Positions 39,431 through 48,140 of a stretch of DNA of 64,000 nt are shown here, one piece after another (the first letter of the stretch is position 1; each line of letters opens with the position of its first letter). Under the pieces are notes generated by a model, which was given only the letters and a program-made list of their open reading frames with translations, was not told the origin of the DNA and ran no database searches. A program made the position numbers and the translations under genes. This DNA comes from QALR01 sp900552255 (GTDB taxonomy: Bacteria; Bacillota; Clostridia; Oscillospirales; CAG-272), in assembly GCA_048526005.1 (NCBI GenBank), contig DBFVEH010000021.1:62001-126000 (forward strand), given 5' to 3'.

Positions 39431-41146
39431 TCAGCCCATGAGGTCTTCAAAATCCTCTTCGGTGAGGGAATAAAAGAAAATATCATATTCGATGGGATAT
39501 CCTTCGGTTCCCAGTGAAATGATGACATTGCGATAGCGTAAAGATGTCAGTTGGTCAATATAGACGAAGATAAGGCATGTAATCGAGCCGTCCTCGTTCG
39601 GAACTGCGGTGATCAGAATATTCTCTTCATCGACATCGGCGGAATTGGAAAAGGTAGTACTTGGAGAAAATGCAAGACTATACAGTAAATTATACAAAGC
39701 ATCTGTGCTGTTAACATTGATCATGATCATCTGGATGGATTCTCCAGTGGGAATTGAGGTACAGTAGGAATCTTCTTCTTTTGAGCTTAGAATAATACCG
39801 TGCACGGTAGTGCCGTTGGCCACTCTCATGGCAGAAGTAGAATGCGGCTCGGATATTTCGGAGACGACGTTTTCACCGATCCAGTATTTGATGGTAGCTT
39901 CCTTCTTGAAGAAATCATCCAGACTGAGATTAAGAGCTTCCAGGGAATCGATCTGTGAGATTTCCACGGCGAGATTGAGATTCTGTCCATTGGAATAGCT
40001 GGCGGTATTGATTCCGACGACAAGTCCCGCTTCGTTGACGAGAGGTCCGCCGCTGTTCCCGGAGGAGATCGGTGCGGTTGTTTGGATGTATTTTACACCC
40101 GGAGCATCGGAAAGCTCCCTATTTACCGTGGAAACGATACCGCTGGAAAAGGTGCCGGTAAGACCGAGCGAGCTGCCCAGCGCATAGACGGCGTCGCCCG
40201 TTTGCGGCAGCTCTTCGGAAATATCGAGATAGGAAACGACATCGCTGCCGATATCCGCTTGCAGAATCGCGATATCTTTTTCCTTGTCGTATGCAATCAC
40301 ATGGGTTATGCTGTATTCTTTTTCTTCGGACGTTTTCACGACGATCTCTCTGGCGTTTTCAATGACATGGTAGTTGGTTACGACTTGGCCGTCTTCCGAA
40401 ATGAAGAAGCCGGAGCCGGTTGCCCAGGCATAGCCGTTCAGCCGATAGGTATTGATTTCCACGGTCCCGGGGTTGATGCACTTGAAGATTTCCGTTGCGG
40501 AGAGCGTTTGAAGCTTCCACTCGGCCTTGACGGTGATATTTTCTGTAATGGAGGAAATATCCGCGCTCCATTGAACGAAATCATAGTGATTTTTCGAGAC
40601 CGTCGGAGATAAGGCGGCTTCGCCTTGGCGCACCGTTTGTGTCAGCTGTGCGTCATCCTCCGCTGTGCCGCCGTTTAAGTCAAACGTAACCGTGTAAAGC
40701 GGAATCCATTCGGCTTTGATCGTCATATCTCCTGTAACAGAGGAGAAATCCTCGCTCCATCCAAGAAGCTCATATCCCTCTCGTGATACGGAGGGCGCTT
40801 CGGCGGCTTCGCCGTCGACCACCTGCTGGGTCAGCTTGGCGCCATCCTGCGAGACACCTTCTTCCGCAGAAAAGACGACGGTATGTATCTTTTTCCAAAT
40901 CGGTTTTACCGTAGTGGCACTGGAAGGCGTTTGATAATCGCCGTCCCAGCCGGCAAGGACATAGCCTTCTTTTGTGATTTCCGGAGGCGTGATGACGACG
41001 CCGTCCTTGTAGGTTTGCTTTAATGTTCCGGAGACAAGCGTGGCATCTCCGATATCAAACACCACTTTGGTTCCGCCGCAACCGGCGAGCATCAGAAGCA
41101 TCATGGCGCAGACAAGAAGAAACAATATGCGATTTCTTTTTTTCAT
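39431..41146 (-). CDS. HtrA-like serine protease lipoprotein with InlB-type repeats
   Basis: A 571-residue surface lipoprotein: signal ending LMLAGC (Cys23), three tandem beta-grasp repeats of the InlB B-type at about 30-85, 88-147 and 150-210 (for example YTVTFDLNGGTAEDD ... ITVKAEW), then a trypsin-like domain. The catalytic triad is His260 (TNYHVIENA), Asp291 (KEKDIAIL) and Ser365 (SSGNSGGPLV). The last 150 residues do not look like a PDZ domain. The start at 41146 has GGAG 8 bases ahead; an earlier in-frame ATG would bury the signal peptide. Probably a cell-surface protease anchored by its lipid. Confidence 0.88.
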   Translation of the reverse strand: MKKRNRILFLLVCAMMLLMLAGCGGTKVVFDIGDATLVSGTLKQTYKDGVVITPPEITKEGYVLAGWDGDYQTPSSATTVKPIWKKIHTVVFSAEEGVSQDGAKLTQQVVDGEAAEAPSVSREGYELLGWSEDFSSVTGDMTIKAEWIPLYTVTFDLNGGTAEDDAQLTQTVRQGEAALSPTVSKNHYDFVQWSADISSITENITVKAEWKLQTLSATEIFKCINPGTVEINTYRLNGYAWATGSGFFISEDGQVVTNYHVIENAREIVVKTSEEKEYSITHVIAYDKEKDIAILQADIGSDVVSYLDISEELPQTGDAVYALGSSLGLTGTFSSGIVSTVNRELSDAPGVKYIQTTAPISSGNSGGPLVNEAGLVVGINTASYSNGQNLNLAVEISQIDSLEALNLSLDDFFKKEATIKYWIGENVVSEISEPHSTSAMRVANGTTVHGIILSSKEEDSYCTSIPTGESIQMIMINVNSTDALYNLLYSLAFSPSTTFSNSADVDEENILITAVPNEDGSITCLIFVYIDQLTSLRYRNVIISLGTEGYPIEYDIFFYSLTEEDFEDLMG

Positions 41147-41185
41147 AGATTTGCTCCAATTCAATATAAATATTTGATCGTTCTT

Positions 41186-41214
41186 ATTATAATGCCTCGT
41201 AATAAAAAAGTCAA
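41186..41214 (-). promoter_or_regulatory. Promoter of the HtrA-like gene
   Basis: Minus-strand TTGACT (41209-41214), 17-bp spacer, TATAAT (41186-41191). Confidence 0.75.
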
Positions 41215-41387
41215 TATAAAAAGAAACATTCTCCATAATATATAATACAAAAATGGCATAAAATAAATTATCGGTCGTGTTTATAATGAACAGTTATACT
41301 ATCAAAAAATGAATCTAAAAAATGAGCTTCATATTGGATTCTATGTTATCATAAAACTGCTGCCCCGCCCAAAAGCACTAAAAATAG

Positions 41388-41457
41388 GAACGCTTCCGAC
41401 GCAAAGCCCTTCGTCAAGACGCCTTCCAGGTGAAAATATACACAACTGGAAGCGTTC
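41388..41457. other. Inverted-repeat structure in a 440-bp gap
   Basis: GAACGCTTCC (41388-41397) and GGAAGCGTTC (41448-41457) are perfect complements. Inside, CTTCCAG (41423-41429) is complementary to CTGGAAG (41446-41452). The two pairings share bases and so exclude each other, as in an RNA switch. No gene is visible between the HtrA promoter and the amidohydrolase terminator. Confidence 0.45.
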
Positions 41458-41522
41458 GACCCAGCGGTAATCCTCCAAGGCTCATATCTAACCTCCATAT
41501 GTGCCGTGTGGATTTCTCCTAA

Positions 41523-41567
41523 AACCAAAGCCCGAGGCTTTTGCCTCGGGCTTTGGTTGATTTTTTT
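41523..41567 (-). terminator. Terminator downstream of the amidohydrolase gene
   Basis: AACCAAAGCCCGAGGC pairs with GCCTCGGGCTTTGGTT. The longest T run is on the plus-strand side, so it may act in both directions. Confidence 0.75.
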
Positions 41568-41588
41568 GTCTGTTTTGGGAAACCGGCG

Positions 41589-42380
41589 TTATTTCATCCC
41601 GAAAAGCCGCATGAAATTTCCCGCGAAAAGCTTCTCATATTCCGCGTCGGAGAGTCCGAGCGCCCTTACCCGCTCAAGCTCCTCGGCTGCATTCCAAAGA
41701 GGGAAGTCCGTGCCGAACATAAAGCGGTCGATGCCGAATTTGTCAAACATCGAGAGCGCGTAGTCGCGGGAGACGAACATCGTCGAGCTGGAGGTGTCAA
41801 ACCAAAGTCTGTCGGACGGCGTGAGCAGGTCATGCGCCTCCTGCCATCTCTGGAAGCCGCCGAAATGCGCGGCGACGACGGTGAGGTCCGGGATTTTTTT
41901 CATGACGGCCGCCAGCTTTTTCGGCGACGACGCATCGTAGCGTTTATCTCCCATGTGCATGAGAATCGGCAGTCCGCGCTTTGCGGCCGCACGGTACAGC
42001 GGGAGCGCCTTTTCATCGTCGATGTCGAATTTTTGGAAGTCGGGATGCAGCTTGATTCCGGAAAGCCCGAGCGATACGGCGCGGTCGATTTCCGCTTCAA
42101 AATCCGGAAAATCCGGATGAATGGAGGCGAGTGCTGTGAAGCAGTCGTGATTCTGTATGACCTGCGCCATAAAATCGGTGATGGATGGGGTTTGCTCCGG
42201 CGTGACCGCCGCGGAACAGACAAGGAAATGGGAAATGCCGGCGGCTTCTCCTTCTTCCAGCAGGTTTTTCACGGAGGCGGGGGCAAAATAAGGCATCCCG
42301 TAAAAACCGTCGATGGATTTGGACACCTTATCTGAAATTTTATCGGGGAAAATATGCGTGTGCGCATCGATGATTCTCAT
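41589..42380 (-). CDS. Amidohydrolase-family (metal-dependent hydrolase) protein
   Basis: A 263-residue TIM-barrel hydrolase of the amidohydrolase_2 type: IIDAHTHIFPDKISDKVSK (HxH), GLSGIKLHPDFQKFDIDD, PILMHMGD, VVAAHFGGFQRWQEA and the final Asp in MFGTDFPLWNAAEE. These supply the metal and catalytic ligands of the decarboxylase/hydrolase group. The substrate is unknown. The start at 42380 follows AAGGATG; an upstream ATG lacks a ribosome site. It appears to be a single-gene unit. Confidence 0.88.
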   Translation of the reverse strand: MRIIDAHTHIFPDKISDKVSKSIDGFYGMPYFAPASVKNLLEEGEAAGISHFLVCSAAVTPEQTPSITDFMAQVIQNHDCFTALASIHPDFPDFEAEIDRAVSLGLSGIKLHPDFQKFDIDDEKALPLYRAAAKRGLPILMHMGDKRYDASSPKKLAAVMKKIPDLTVVAAHFGGFQRWQEAHDLLTPSDRLWFDTSSSTMFVSRDYALSMFDKFGIDRFMFGTDFPLWNAAEELERVRALGLSDAEYEKLFAGNFMRLFGMK

Positions 42381-42628
42381 GGTGTTGTCATCCTTTCGCA
42401 TAAAAATTCATATAGAAAGCATAAATAGGGAACGATATTTCAAATCAAGACAAAATTATACCATAATTTTTGAAATGATACAACAGCAAGTTCAAAATAT
42501 CGTCGTTTTTTTCGATTGGTTTCTTAATTTTTACGTCGTTTTTGTGAGGAATCCCATATGCGTGCGGCGAATCTGCCCGCATCGGAATCGGGCTTCCGCC
42601 GGGAAAAATAAAAAATATCAAAAAACGC

Positions 42629-42657
42629 TTGACAAACAGTTTGATTTGTGATATAGT
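42629..42657 (+). promoter_or_regulatory. Promoter of the T-box operon
   Basis: TTGACA, 17-bp spacer, TATAGT, about 10 bases before the T-box leader begins. Confidence 0.8.
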
Positions 42658-42663
42658 CATGAA

Positions 42664-42947
42664 TAATAAAGAAAAGCTGTGACGGAGAGGATCCGAATCA
42701 AATGCTTGCAGAGAGCCGGTGGCAGGTGAAAACCGGCAGCGGATGATTCAGGTGGTCTATCGCTCCCGAGCTGGAACCGTGAAAATCGTGTATACGATGA
42801 AGTAGCGTTTCCCGTGATTGCTGCGTCAAGGCATGGGGCTTGTCGGAGTCCGAGAGGGGCGGCTTTTTAGCCGCAATTTGAGTGGTACCGCGGATGTATT
42901 TTATGCACCCGTCTCAAAGCAGATTGAGACGGGTGCTTGTTTTTTTA
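42664..42947 (+). promoter_or_regulatory. T-box leader, probable Ile specifier
   Basis: A full T-box. The stem I distal arm (GAGAGCCGGTGGC ... GAAAACCGGC) and stem GAATCA/TGATTC enclose a specifier loop AGGTGGTCTATCG. The antiterminator T-box sequence TGGTACCGCGG is at 42883-42893. The terminator CACCCGTCTC/GAGACGGGTG plus T run is at 42906-42946. Placed by analogy with other T-boxes (codon, then purine, then CTCCCGAGC), the specifier is ATC at 42759-42761, read by tRNA-Ile. The base facing the discriminator is T, which demands A73, as in tRNA-Ile. Confidence 0.9.
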
Positions 42948-43034
42948 TGGCCGACCGCCCGTCCGAATTTCAAATTTAGACTGCCATGAAAGGGCAGAAC
43001 GCGGGATGCTCGCGGGAAAGGGTGGTATTAAAAA

Positions 43035-45311
43035 ATGAAAGCAGAAACCAAAACCATGTCGGGACAGCTGATGGAGATTGCCGCACGTATTAGAGAGATG
43101 CGGCTTGTAACGGGATTTAATGAGGAGCAGATGGCGGAAAAAACCGACGTCTCCGTCGAAGAGTACAGACGCTATGAGGCGGGGGAGCTTGATTTTCCTT
43201 TTACCTTTATACATAAGTGCGCAATTGCGTTCGGCATTACGATCGCCGATATTTTGGAGGGAGAAAGCCCCAAGCTTTCCTCCTATATGGTCACAAGAAA
43301 GGGAAAAGGCGTGCCGACGGCGAGAGAGGATGGAATCAGCATCCAAAACCTTGCGCCGCTGTTCCGCGGCAAGCTCGCGGAGCCGTACTGGGTGCGCTAC
43401 GACTATTCTGAGGAGCTGCAGCATCGTCCGATTCATTTGACTACCCATTCCGGTCAGGAATTCGATATCGTGCTGTCCGGCAGATTAAAGGTGCAGGTCG
43501 GCTCCAACACGGAGATTTTGGATGAGGGAGACAGCATCTTTTACGATTCCTCCACGCCCCACGGCATGATCGCCGTGGACGGAAAGGACTGCTGCTTCTG
43601 CGCCGTCGTGTTGCCGGGCGAGGCAAAGCCGGAGAGCGAGATCCGCGACAGCATCGTATCCGCCAATCGGACGGAAAAGCTCATTTGCAGCAAATTCATT
43701 GAAACCTCGGTGGATGAAAACGGAACGCCGACGGATATCCGGTATCACAACGAGGAGAAATTCAATTTCGCTTTCGACGTTGTGGATGATATTGCGGCGA
43801 AATATCCGGATAAGACCGCGATGGTGCATTTGGACCGCAACAAAACCGAGAGGATTTTCACATTTGCCGACATCAAGCGCGCCTCCTCGCAGTGCGCGAA
43901 TTATTTCAAATCGCTCGGGATTTCAAAGGGCGACCGCGTGATGCTGGTGCTCAAACGCCATTATGAATTTTGGTTTGCCATCATCGGGCTTCATAAGCTG
44001 GGGGCGATCGCGATTCCGGCGACCAATCTCCTGAAGGACCACGATTTTGTGTACCGTTTCAATGCGGCCGGTGTGTCCGCGATCCTCTGCTCGGCGGACG
44101 GCGATATCGCGGAGCAGGTGGAGCTTGCCGAGCGCCAGTCCCCGACGCTCAAAACCAAGATTCTGGTCGGCGGCACGCGCGAGGGCTGGTATGATTTTGA
44201 CAGCAGCTACACTCTCTTTTCCGGCAAATTCGCGCGCGGCGAGGATGCGCCGTGCGGCTCGGATACGATGCTGATGTTCTTCACCTCCGGCACGACGGGC
44301 TATCCGAAGATCGCCGCGCATGACTACAAATATCCGCTGGCGCATTTCGCTACGGCGAAATATTGGCATTCGGTGGATTCGGACGGACTGCATTTCACGA
44401 TTTCCGACACCGGATGGGGAAAGGCTCTTTGGGGCAAGCTATATGGACAGTGGCTCTGTGAGGGGGCGGTCTTTACCTATGATTTCGACCGCTTCAACGC
44501 CGCCGACATTCTTCCGCTTTTCGCCAAATATCATATCACGACGTTCTGTGCGCCTCCCACCATGTACCGCATGATGATCAAGGAGGACATTTCAAGATAT
44601 GATTTCAGCTCCGTCAAACGCGCGACGACCGCCGGCGAGGCGCTCAATCCGGAGGTGTTCGTGCAGTTTGAAAAGGCGACGGGACTTCAGCTTATGGAGG
44701 GCTTCGGCCAGACCGAAACCACGCTTACCATCGCCAATCTGACGGGCGCCGCTCACAAGATCGGCGCGATGGGCAAGCCTGTTCCGCCGTATCGGATCGA
44801 GCTGCTCTCGCCGGACGGAAAACCCGTCGAGGACGGAGAGACGGGCGAAATCTGTATTCGCGCGGAGGAGGGCAGGGTCCCATGCGGGCTTTTTGCCGGC
44901 TATTGGGGCGAGCCTGAAAAGACGGCGGAGGTTTGGCACGACGGATATTATCATACGAGGGACGTCGCGTGGCGCGACGAGGACGGCTTCTTTTGGTATG
45001 TCGGACGCACGGACGACGTGATCAAATCCTCCGGCTACCGCATCGGACCGTTTGAGATCGAAAGCGTCATCATGGAGCTTCCGTATGTGCTGGAATGCGG
45101 CGTTTCCGCGGCGCCCGACGAAGTGAGAGGGCAGGTCGTCAAGGCGAGCATCGTTCTGACAAAAGGCACGGAGCCCACGGAAGCGCTCAAAAAAGAGATT
45201 CAAAATTATGTCAAGGAAAAGACCGCGCCGTATAAATATCCGCGCATCGTCGTGTTCCGGGAGGAGCTGCCCAAAACGATCAGCGGAAAGATCATGCGCA
45301 ACAAGCTTTGA
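43035..45311 (+). CDS. XRE-cupin-acyl-CoA synthetase fusion
   Basis: A 758-residue protein with three parts: an XRE helix-turn-helix (10-75, ARIREMRLVTGFNEEQMAEK), a cupin (about 125-192, LTTHSGQEFDIVLSGRLKV and DEGDSIFYDSSTPHG), and an AMP-forming acyl-CoA ligase (about 235-758). The ligase has the P-loop FFTSGTTGYPK (415-425), GFGQTETT, YVGRTDDVIKSSGYR and the C-terminal catalytic Lys in PKTISGKIMRNKL. It should activate a carboxylic acid to its CoA thioester. Being first under an Ile T-box and upstream of vor genes, 2-methylbutyrate or another branched acid is the likely substrate (inference). Confidence 0.88.
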   Translation: MKAETKTMSGQLMEIAARIREMRLVTGFNEEQMAEKTDVSVEEYRRYEAGELDFPFTFIHKCAIAFGITIADILEGESPKLSSYMVTRKGKGVPTAREDGISIQNLAPLFRGKLAEPYWVRYDYSEELQHRPIHLTTHSGQEFDIVLSGRLKVQVGSNTEILDEGDSIFYDSSTPHGMIAVDGKDCCFCAVVLPGEAKPESEIRDSIVSANRTEKLICSKFIETSVDENGTPTDIRYHNEEKFNFAFDVVDDIAAKYPDKTAMVHLDRNKTERIFTFADIKRASSQCANYFKSLGISKGDRVMLVLKRHYEFWFAIIGLHKLGAIAIPATNLLKDHDFVYRFNAAGVSAILCSADGDIAEQVELAERQSPTLKTKILVGGTREGWYDFDSSYTLFSGKFARGEDAPCGSDTMLMFFTSGTTGYPKIAAHDYKYPLAHFATAKYWHSVDSDGLHFTISDTGWGKALWGKLYGQWLCEGAVFTYDFDRFNAADILPLFAKYHITTFCAPPTMYRMMIKEDISRYDFSSVKRATTAGEALNPEVFVQFEKATGLQLMEGFGQTETTLTIANLTGAAHKIGAMGKPVPPYRIELLSPDGKPVEDGETGEICIRAEEGRVPCGLFAGYWGEPEKTAEVWHDGYYHTRDVAWRDEDGFFWYVGRTDDVIKSSGYRIGPFEIESVIMELPYVLECGVSAAPDEVRGQVVKASIVLTKGTEPTEALKKEIQNYVKEKTAPYKYPRIVVFREELPKTISGKIMRNKL

Positions 45312-45331
45312 ACCGAAGGGAGAAAAACGCT

Positions 45332-45997
45332 GTGGATATCTCGCGTGTCACGCTGTTTGCCGGACATTACGGCAGCGGGAAAACCAATATTGCCGTTAAT
45401 TATGCAAAATATCTTGCGGCGCTGTCATATCCCGTAACGATTGCCGATCTCGATATCGTCAATCCGTATTTCAGAACCAAGGACAGCGAGGCGGAGCTTG
45501 CCTCCTGCGGGATTCGCCTCATCTGTCCGACTTATGCGAACACGAATCTCGATCTGCCGGCACTTCCGGCGCAGATGTACGACATCATACGGGAGAGAGA
45601 CCGCTATGCGGTATTGGACATCGGCGGCGACGACCGCGGCGCCTATGCGCTTGGCCGGTACGCGCCGGAGATTTTGGAGGAGAATCGGTATGAAATGCTG
45701 TTCGTCGTGAATTTCTACCGTCCTTTGACAGAGACGGCGGCGGATGCGCTCGAGGTCATGCGGGAGATCGAATGTGCGTGCGGTATGCGCTTTACCGCGC
45801 TTGTCAATAATTCAAATCTCGGAGAGGAAACGACGGCGGAAACCGTCCTTGAAACGCAGTCTAAGATCGAGCGGCTGTCCGGCATGAGCGGGCTTCCTGT
45901 CAAAATGACGACGGTGCGCCGTGAGCTTCTCCCGTCGCTGACTGGCAAAGCGCACGGTCTGTTCGCGCTTACGCTTCAAGCGAAATATTATGAGTAA
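45332..45997 (+). CDS. P-loop (MinD/ParA-like) nucleotide-binding protein
   Basis: A 221-residue SIMIBI-type P-loop protein: Walker A FAGHYGSGKTNIAVNYAKYL, then DLDIVNPYFRTKDSEAELAS, and a switch-like YAVLDIGGDDRGAYALGRY. I choose GTG 45332 because GAAGGGAG lies 9 bases before it. The gene sits between the CoA ligase and ferredoxin genes of the VOR operon. Its role is unknown; cluster insertion or enzyme maturation would fit but is a guess. Confidence 0.8.
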   Translation: MDISRVTLFAGHYGSGKTNIAVNYAKYLAALSYPVTIADLDIVNPYFRTKDSEAELASCGIRLICPTYANTNLDLPALPAQMYDIIRERDRYAVLDIGGDDRGAYALGRYAPEILEENRYEMLFVVNFYRPLTETAADALEVMREIECACGMRFTALVNNSNLGEETTAETVLETQSKIERLSGMSGLPVKMTTVRRELLPSLTGKAHGLFALTLQAKYYE

Positions 45998-46051
45998 TGC
46001 GCCGAGAAAAGCCGTCCCTGCGGCGGCAGCTATAACGGAAAGGGAATGAAA

Positions 46052-46258
46052 ATGGCAAGGCTTACTTTTAAAACCGATCTTTGCAAGGGCTGCGGACTCT
46101 GTGTGAACGCATGTCCGAAGAAAATCCTCGCATTGGCGAAAGGAAAAATCAATAAGAAGGGACACAGTCCGGTCGAGGTGACCGATGAGAGCCTTTGCAT
46201 CGGCTGCGCGTTCTGCGCGACCATGTGCCCCGATTGTATCATCACGGTGGAGAAATAA
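46052..46258 (+). CDS. 2-oxoacid:ferredoxin oxidoreductase delta subunit (2[4Fe-4S] ferredoxin)
   Basis: A 68-residue ferredoxin with two cluster motifs, CKGCGLCVNACPK and CIGCAFCATMCPD. It passes electrons between the TPP subunit and external ferredoxin. The ATG at 46052 is preferred to one two codons earlier because of spacing from AAAGGG. It precedes the alpha, beta and gamma genes in the usual order. Confidence 0.93.
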   Translation: MARLTFKTDLCKGCGLCVNACPKKILALAKGKINKKGHSPVEVTDESLCIGCAFCATMCPDCIITVEK

Positions 46259-46308
46259 ATATGTCCGCTCTTCGGGCAGGGTGCCGAAGGGCTTTGGAGG
46301 TTCAGGAT

Positions 46309-47373
46309 ATGGCAGAAAAGGTGCTTATGAAGGGGAACGAGGCGATCGCCGAGGCGGCGATCGCCGCCGGATGCCGCCATTATTACGGCTATCCGATCAC
46401 GCCCCAGACCGAAATCGCAGCCTATATGGCAAAGCGCATGCCGAAGATCGGCGGCGTGTTTCTTCAGGCGGAGAGCGAAATCGCCGCGATCAATATGGTT
46501 TACGGCACGGCGGCGGCGGGATACCGCGTCATGACGTCGTCTTCAAGTCCCGGTATTTCGCTGAAAACAGAGGGGCTTTCTTACATAGCGGGGAGCGATC
46601 TGCCCTCGCTCGTGGTCAACGTGCAGCGCGGCGGCCCGGGACTCGGCAGCATCCAGCCGGCGCAGTCCGATTATTTTCAGGCGACCAAGGGCGGCGGTCA
46701 CGGGGATTATCATATGATCGTCCTCGCACCCGCGTCGGTGCAGGAAATGGCGAGCCTGACCGTCAAGGGGTTTGATTTGGCGGATCAATACCGCATGACC
46801 TCGATGATCCTTGCCGACGGCACGATGGGGCAGATGATGGAGCCGGTTTCCTTTGAAAGCGTGGAAAAAAAGACCTACGACAAGCCGTGGGCTTTGACGG
46901 GTACGCACGGAAAAAGAGAGCACAACATCATCACCTCGCTGTCTCTCGTTCCCAAGGAGCTGGAAAAATGGAATCTCGACCGCTATGAGAGATACAAGGT
47001 GATCGAGGAAAACGAGGTCATGTATGAGGAATTTATGATGGAGGACGCGGAAATCTGTCTTGTGGCGTTCGGCATCACCGCGCGCGTCTCGCAGAATGCG
47101 ATCCGTATGGCGAGAGCGAAAGGGATCCGTGCGGGAATGCTCCGCCCGATCACGCTGTGGCCGTTTCCGAAGAAGCCGCTGGAAGCGGCTGCCGACAGAG
47201 TGAAAGCGTTTGTTTCGGTGGAGCTTTCGATGGGACAGATGATCGAGGATATCGAGCTTGCGACAAAATGCAAAAGGCCGGTGCTGCTCTGCAGCCGTGT
47301 GGGCGGCATGCTTCCGTCTCCGGAATTTGTGCTTTCCAAAATCGAAGAAGCGAACGGAGGCGAGAAAAAATGA
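46309..47373 (+). CDS. vorB: 2-oxoacid:ferredoxin oxidoreductase alpha subunit (VorB-type)
   Basis: A 354-residue subunit beginning VLMKGNEAIAEAAIAAGCRH and containing YGYPITPQTEIAAYMAKRMP, FLQAESEIAAINMVYGTAAA and TSSSSPGISLKTEGLSY, the pattern of proteins called VorB (3-methyl-2-oxobutanoate:ferredoxin oxidoreductase). The start at 46309 has GGAGGTTCAGG ahead. It overlaps the beta gene by 4 bases. The complex interconverts a 2-oxoacid plus CoA with acyl-CoA, CO2 and reduced ferredoxin; branched-chain substrates are suggested by family and T-box. Confidence 0.9.
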   Translation: MAEKVLMKGNEAIAEAAIAAGCRHYYGYPITPQTEIAAYMAKRMPKIGGVFLQAESEIAAINMVYGTAAAGYRVMTSSSSPGISLKTEGLSYIAGSDLPSLVVNVQRGGPGLGSIQPAQSDYFQATKGGGHGDYHMIVLAPASVQEMASLTVKGFDLADQYRMTSMILADGTMGQMMEPVSFESVEKKTYDKPWALTGTHGKREHNIITSLSLVPKELEKWNLDRYERYKVIEENEVMYEEFMMEDAEICLVAFGITARVSQNAIRMARAKGIRAGMLRPITLWPFPKKPLEAAADRVKAFVSVELSMGQMIEDIELATKCKRPVLLCSRVGGMLPSPEFVLSKIEEANGGEKK

Positions 47374-48140
47374 TCGTATTTGAGAAACCGAAGGCTCTGA
47401 CGGATGCGCCGCTGCACTATTGTCCGGGCTGTACGCACGGCATCATCCACCGGCTTGTCGCCGAGGCGATCGATGCGCTGAACGTGGGGGATGTCACCGT
47501 CGGTGTGGCTCCGGTCGGCTGCGCGGTATTTGCCTATAACTATTTTTCCTGCGATATGATCGAGGCGGCACACGGCCGCGCGCCGGCGGTCGCGACCGGA
47601 CTCAAGCGCGCGAATCCCGCGAGCGTCGTTTTCACCTATCAGGGGGACGGCGACCTTGCCTCCATCGGCATGGCGGAAACCGTACACGCTGCGGCGAGAA
47701 ATGAAAACATCACCATTGTTTTTGTCAACAACGCGATTTACGGCATGACGGGCGGTCAGATGGCGCCGACCTCGCTCCCTGGACAGGTCACGCAAACCTC
47801 TCCGTATGGGCGCGATACGTCGGTATGCGGCTTTCCCGTGCGTGTCTGCGAATTGCTTTCCCAGATAGACGGCGCGGAATACATCGAGCGGGTCGCCGTC
47901 AACAACGTAAAGAATGTCAAAAATGCCGGTCGTGCGATCAAAAAGGCATTTGAAAATCAAATAAACGGAAAGGGATTTTCTCTTGTAGAGGTCATTTCCT
48001 CCTGTCCCACCAACTGGGGCATGACGCCGGAAAGAGCGCTTGAATGGATCGACGAAAAAATGATCCCGTATTATCCGCTCGGCGTCTATAAAGACCGTTC
48101 GGCGGGAGTCGTTTACGGAAGGGAGGGCGATGCGAAATGA
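47370..48140 (+). CDS. 2-oxoacid:ferredoxin oxidoreductase beta subunit (TPP-binding)
   Basis: A 256-residue subunit with the CPGCTHGIIHRLVAEAID cluster/TPP region, APVGCAVFAYNYFSCDMIEA, the thiamine-diphosphate motif GDGDLASIGMAETVHAAARN with its Asn-bearing VNNAIYGMTGGQMAPTS. The cofactor binds between this and the alpha subunit. Its ATG overlaps the alpha stop (ATGA) and its stop overlaps the gamma start, so the complex is translated in a coupled way. Confidence 0.93.
   Translation: MIVFEKPKALTDAPLHYCPGCTHGIIHRLVAEAIDALNVGDVTVGVAPVGCAVFAYNYFSCDMIEAAHGRAPAVATGLKRANPASVVFTYQGDGDLASIGMAETVHAAARNENITIVFVNNAIYGMTGGQMAPTSLPGQVTQTSPYGRDTSVCGFPVRVCELLSQIDGAEYIERVAVNNVKNVKNAGRAIKKAFENQINGKGFSLVEVISSCPTNWGMTPERALEWIDEKMIPYYPLGVYKDRSAGVVYGREGDAK

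Noticed and set aside
42751..42757. TGG as Trp specifier in the T-box loop
   Set aside because: The codon is followed by T and too far from the lower stem, and the T-box discriminator base T does not match the G73 of bacterial tRNA-Trp. ATC fits both tests.
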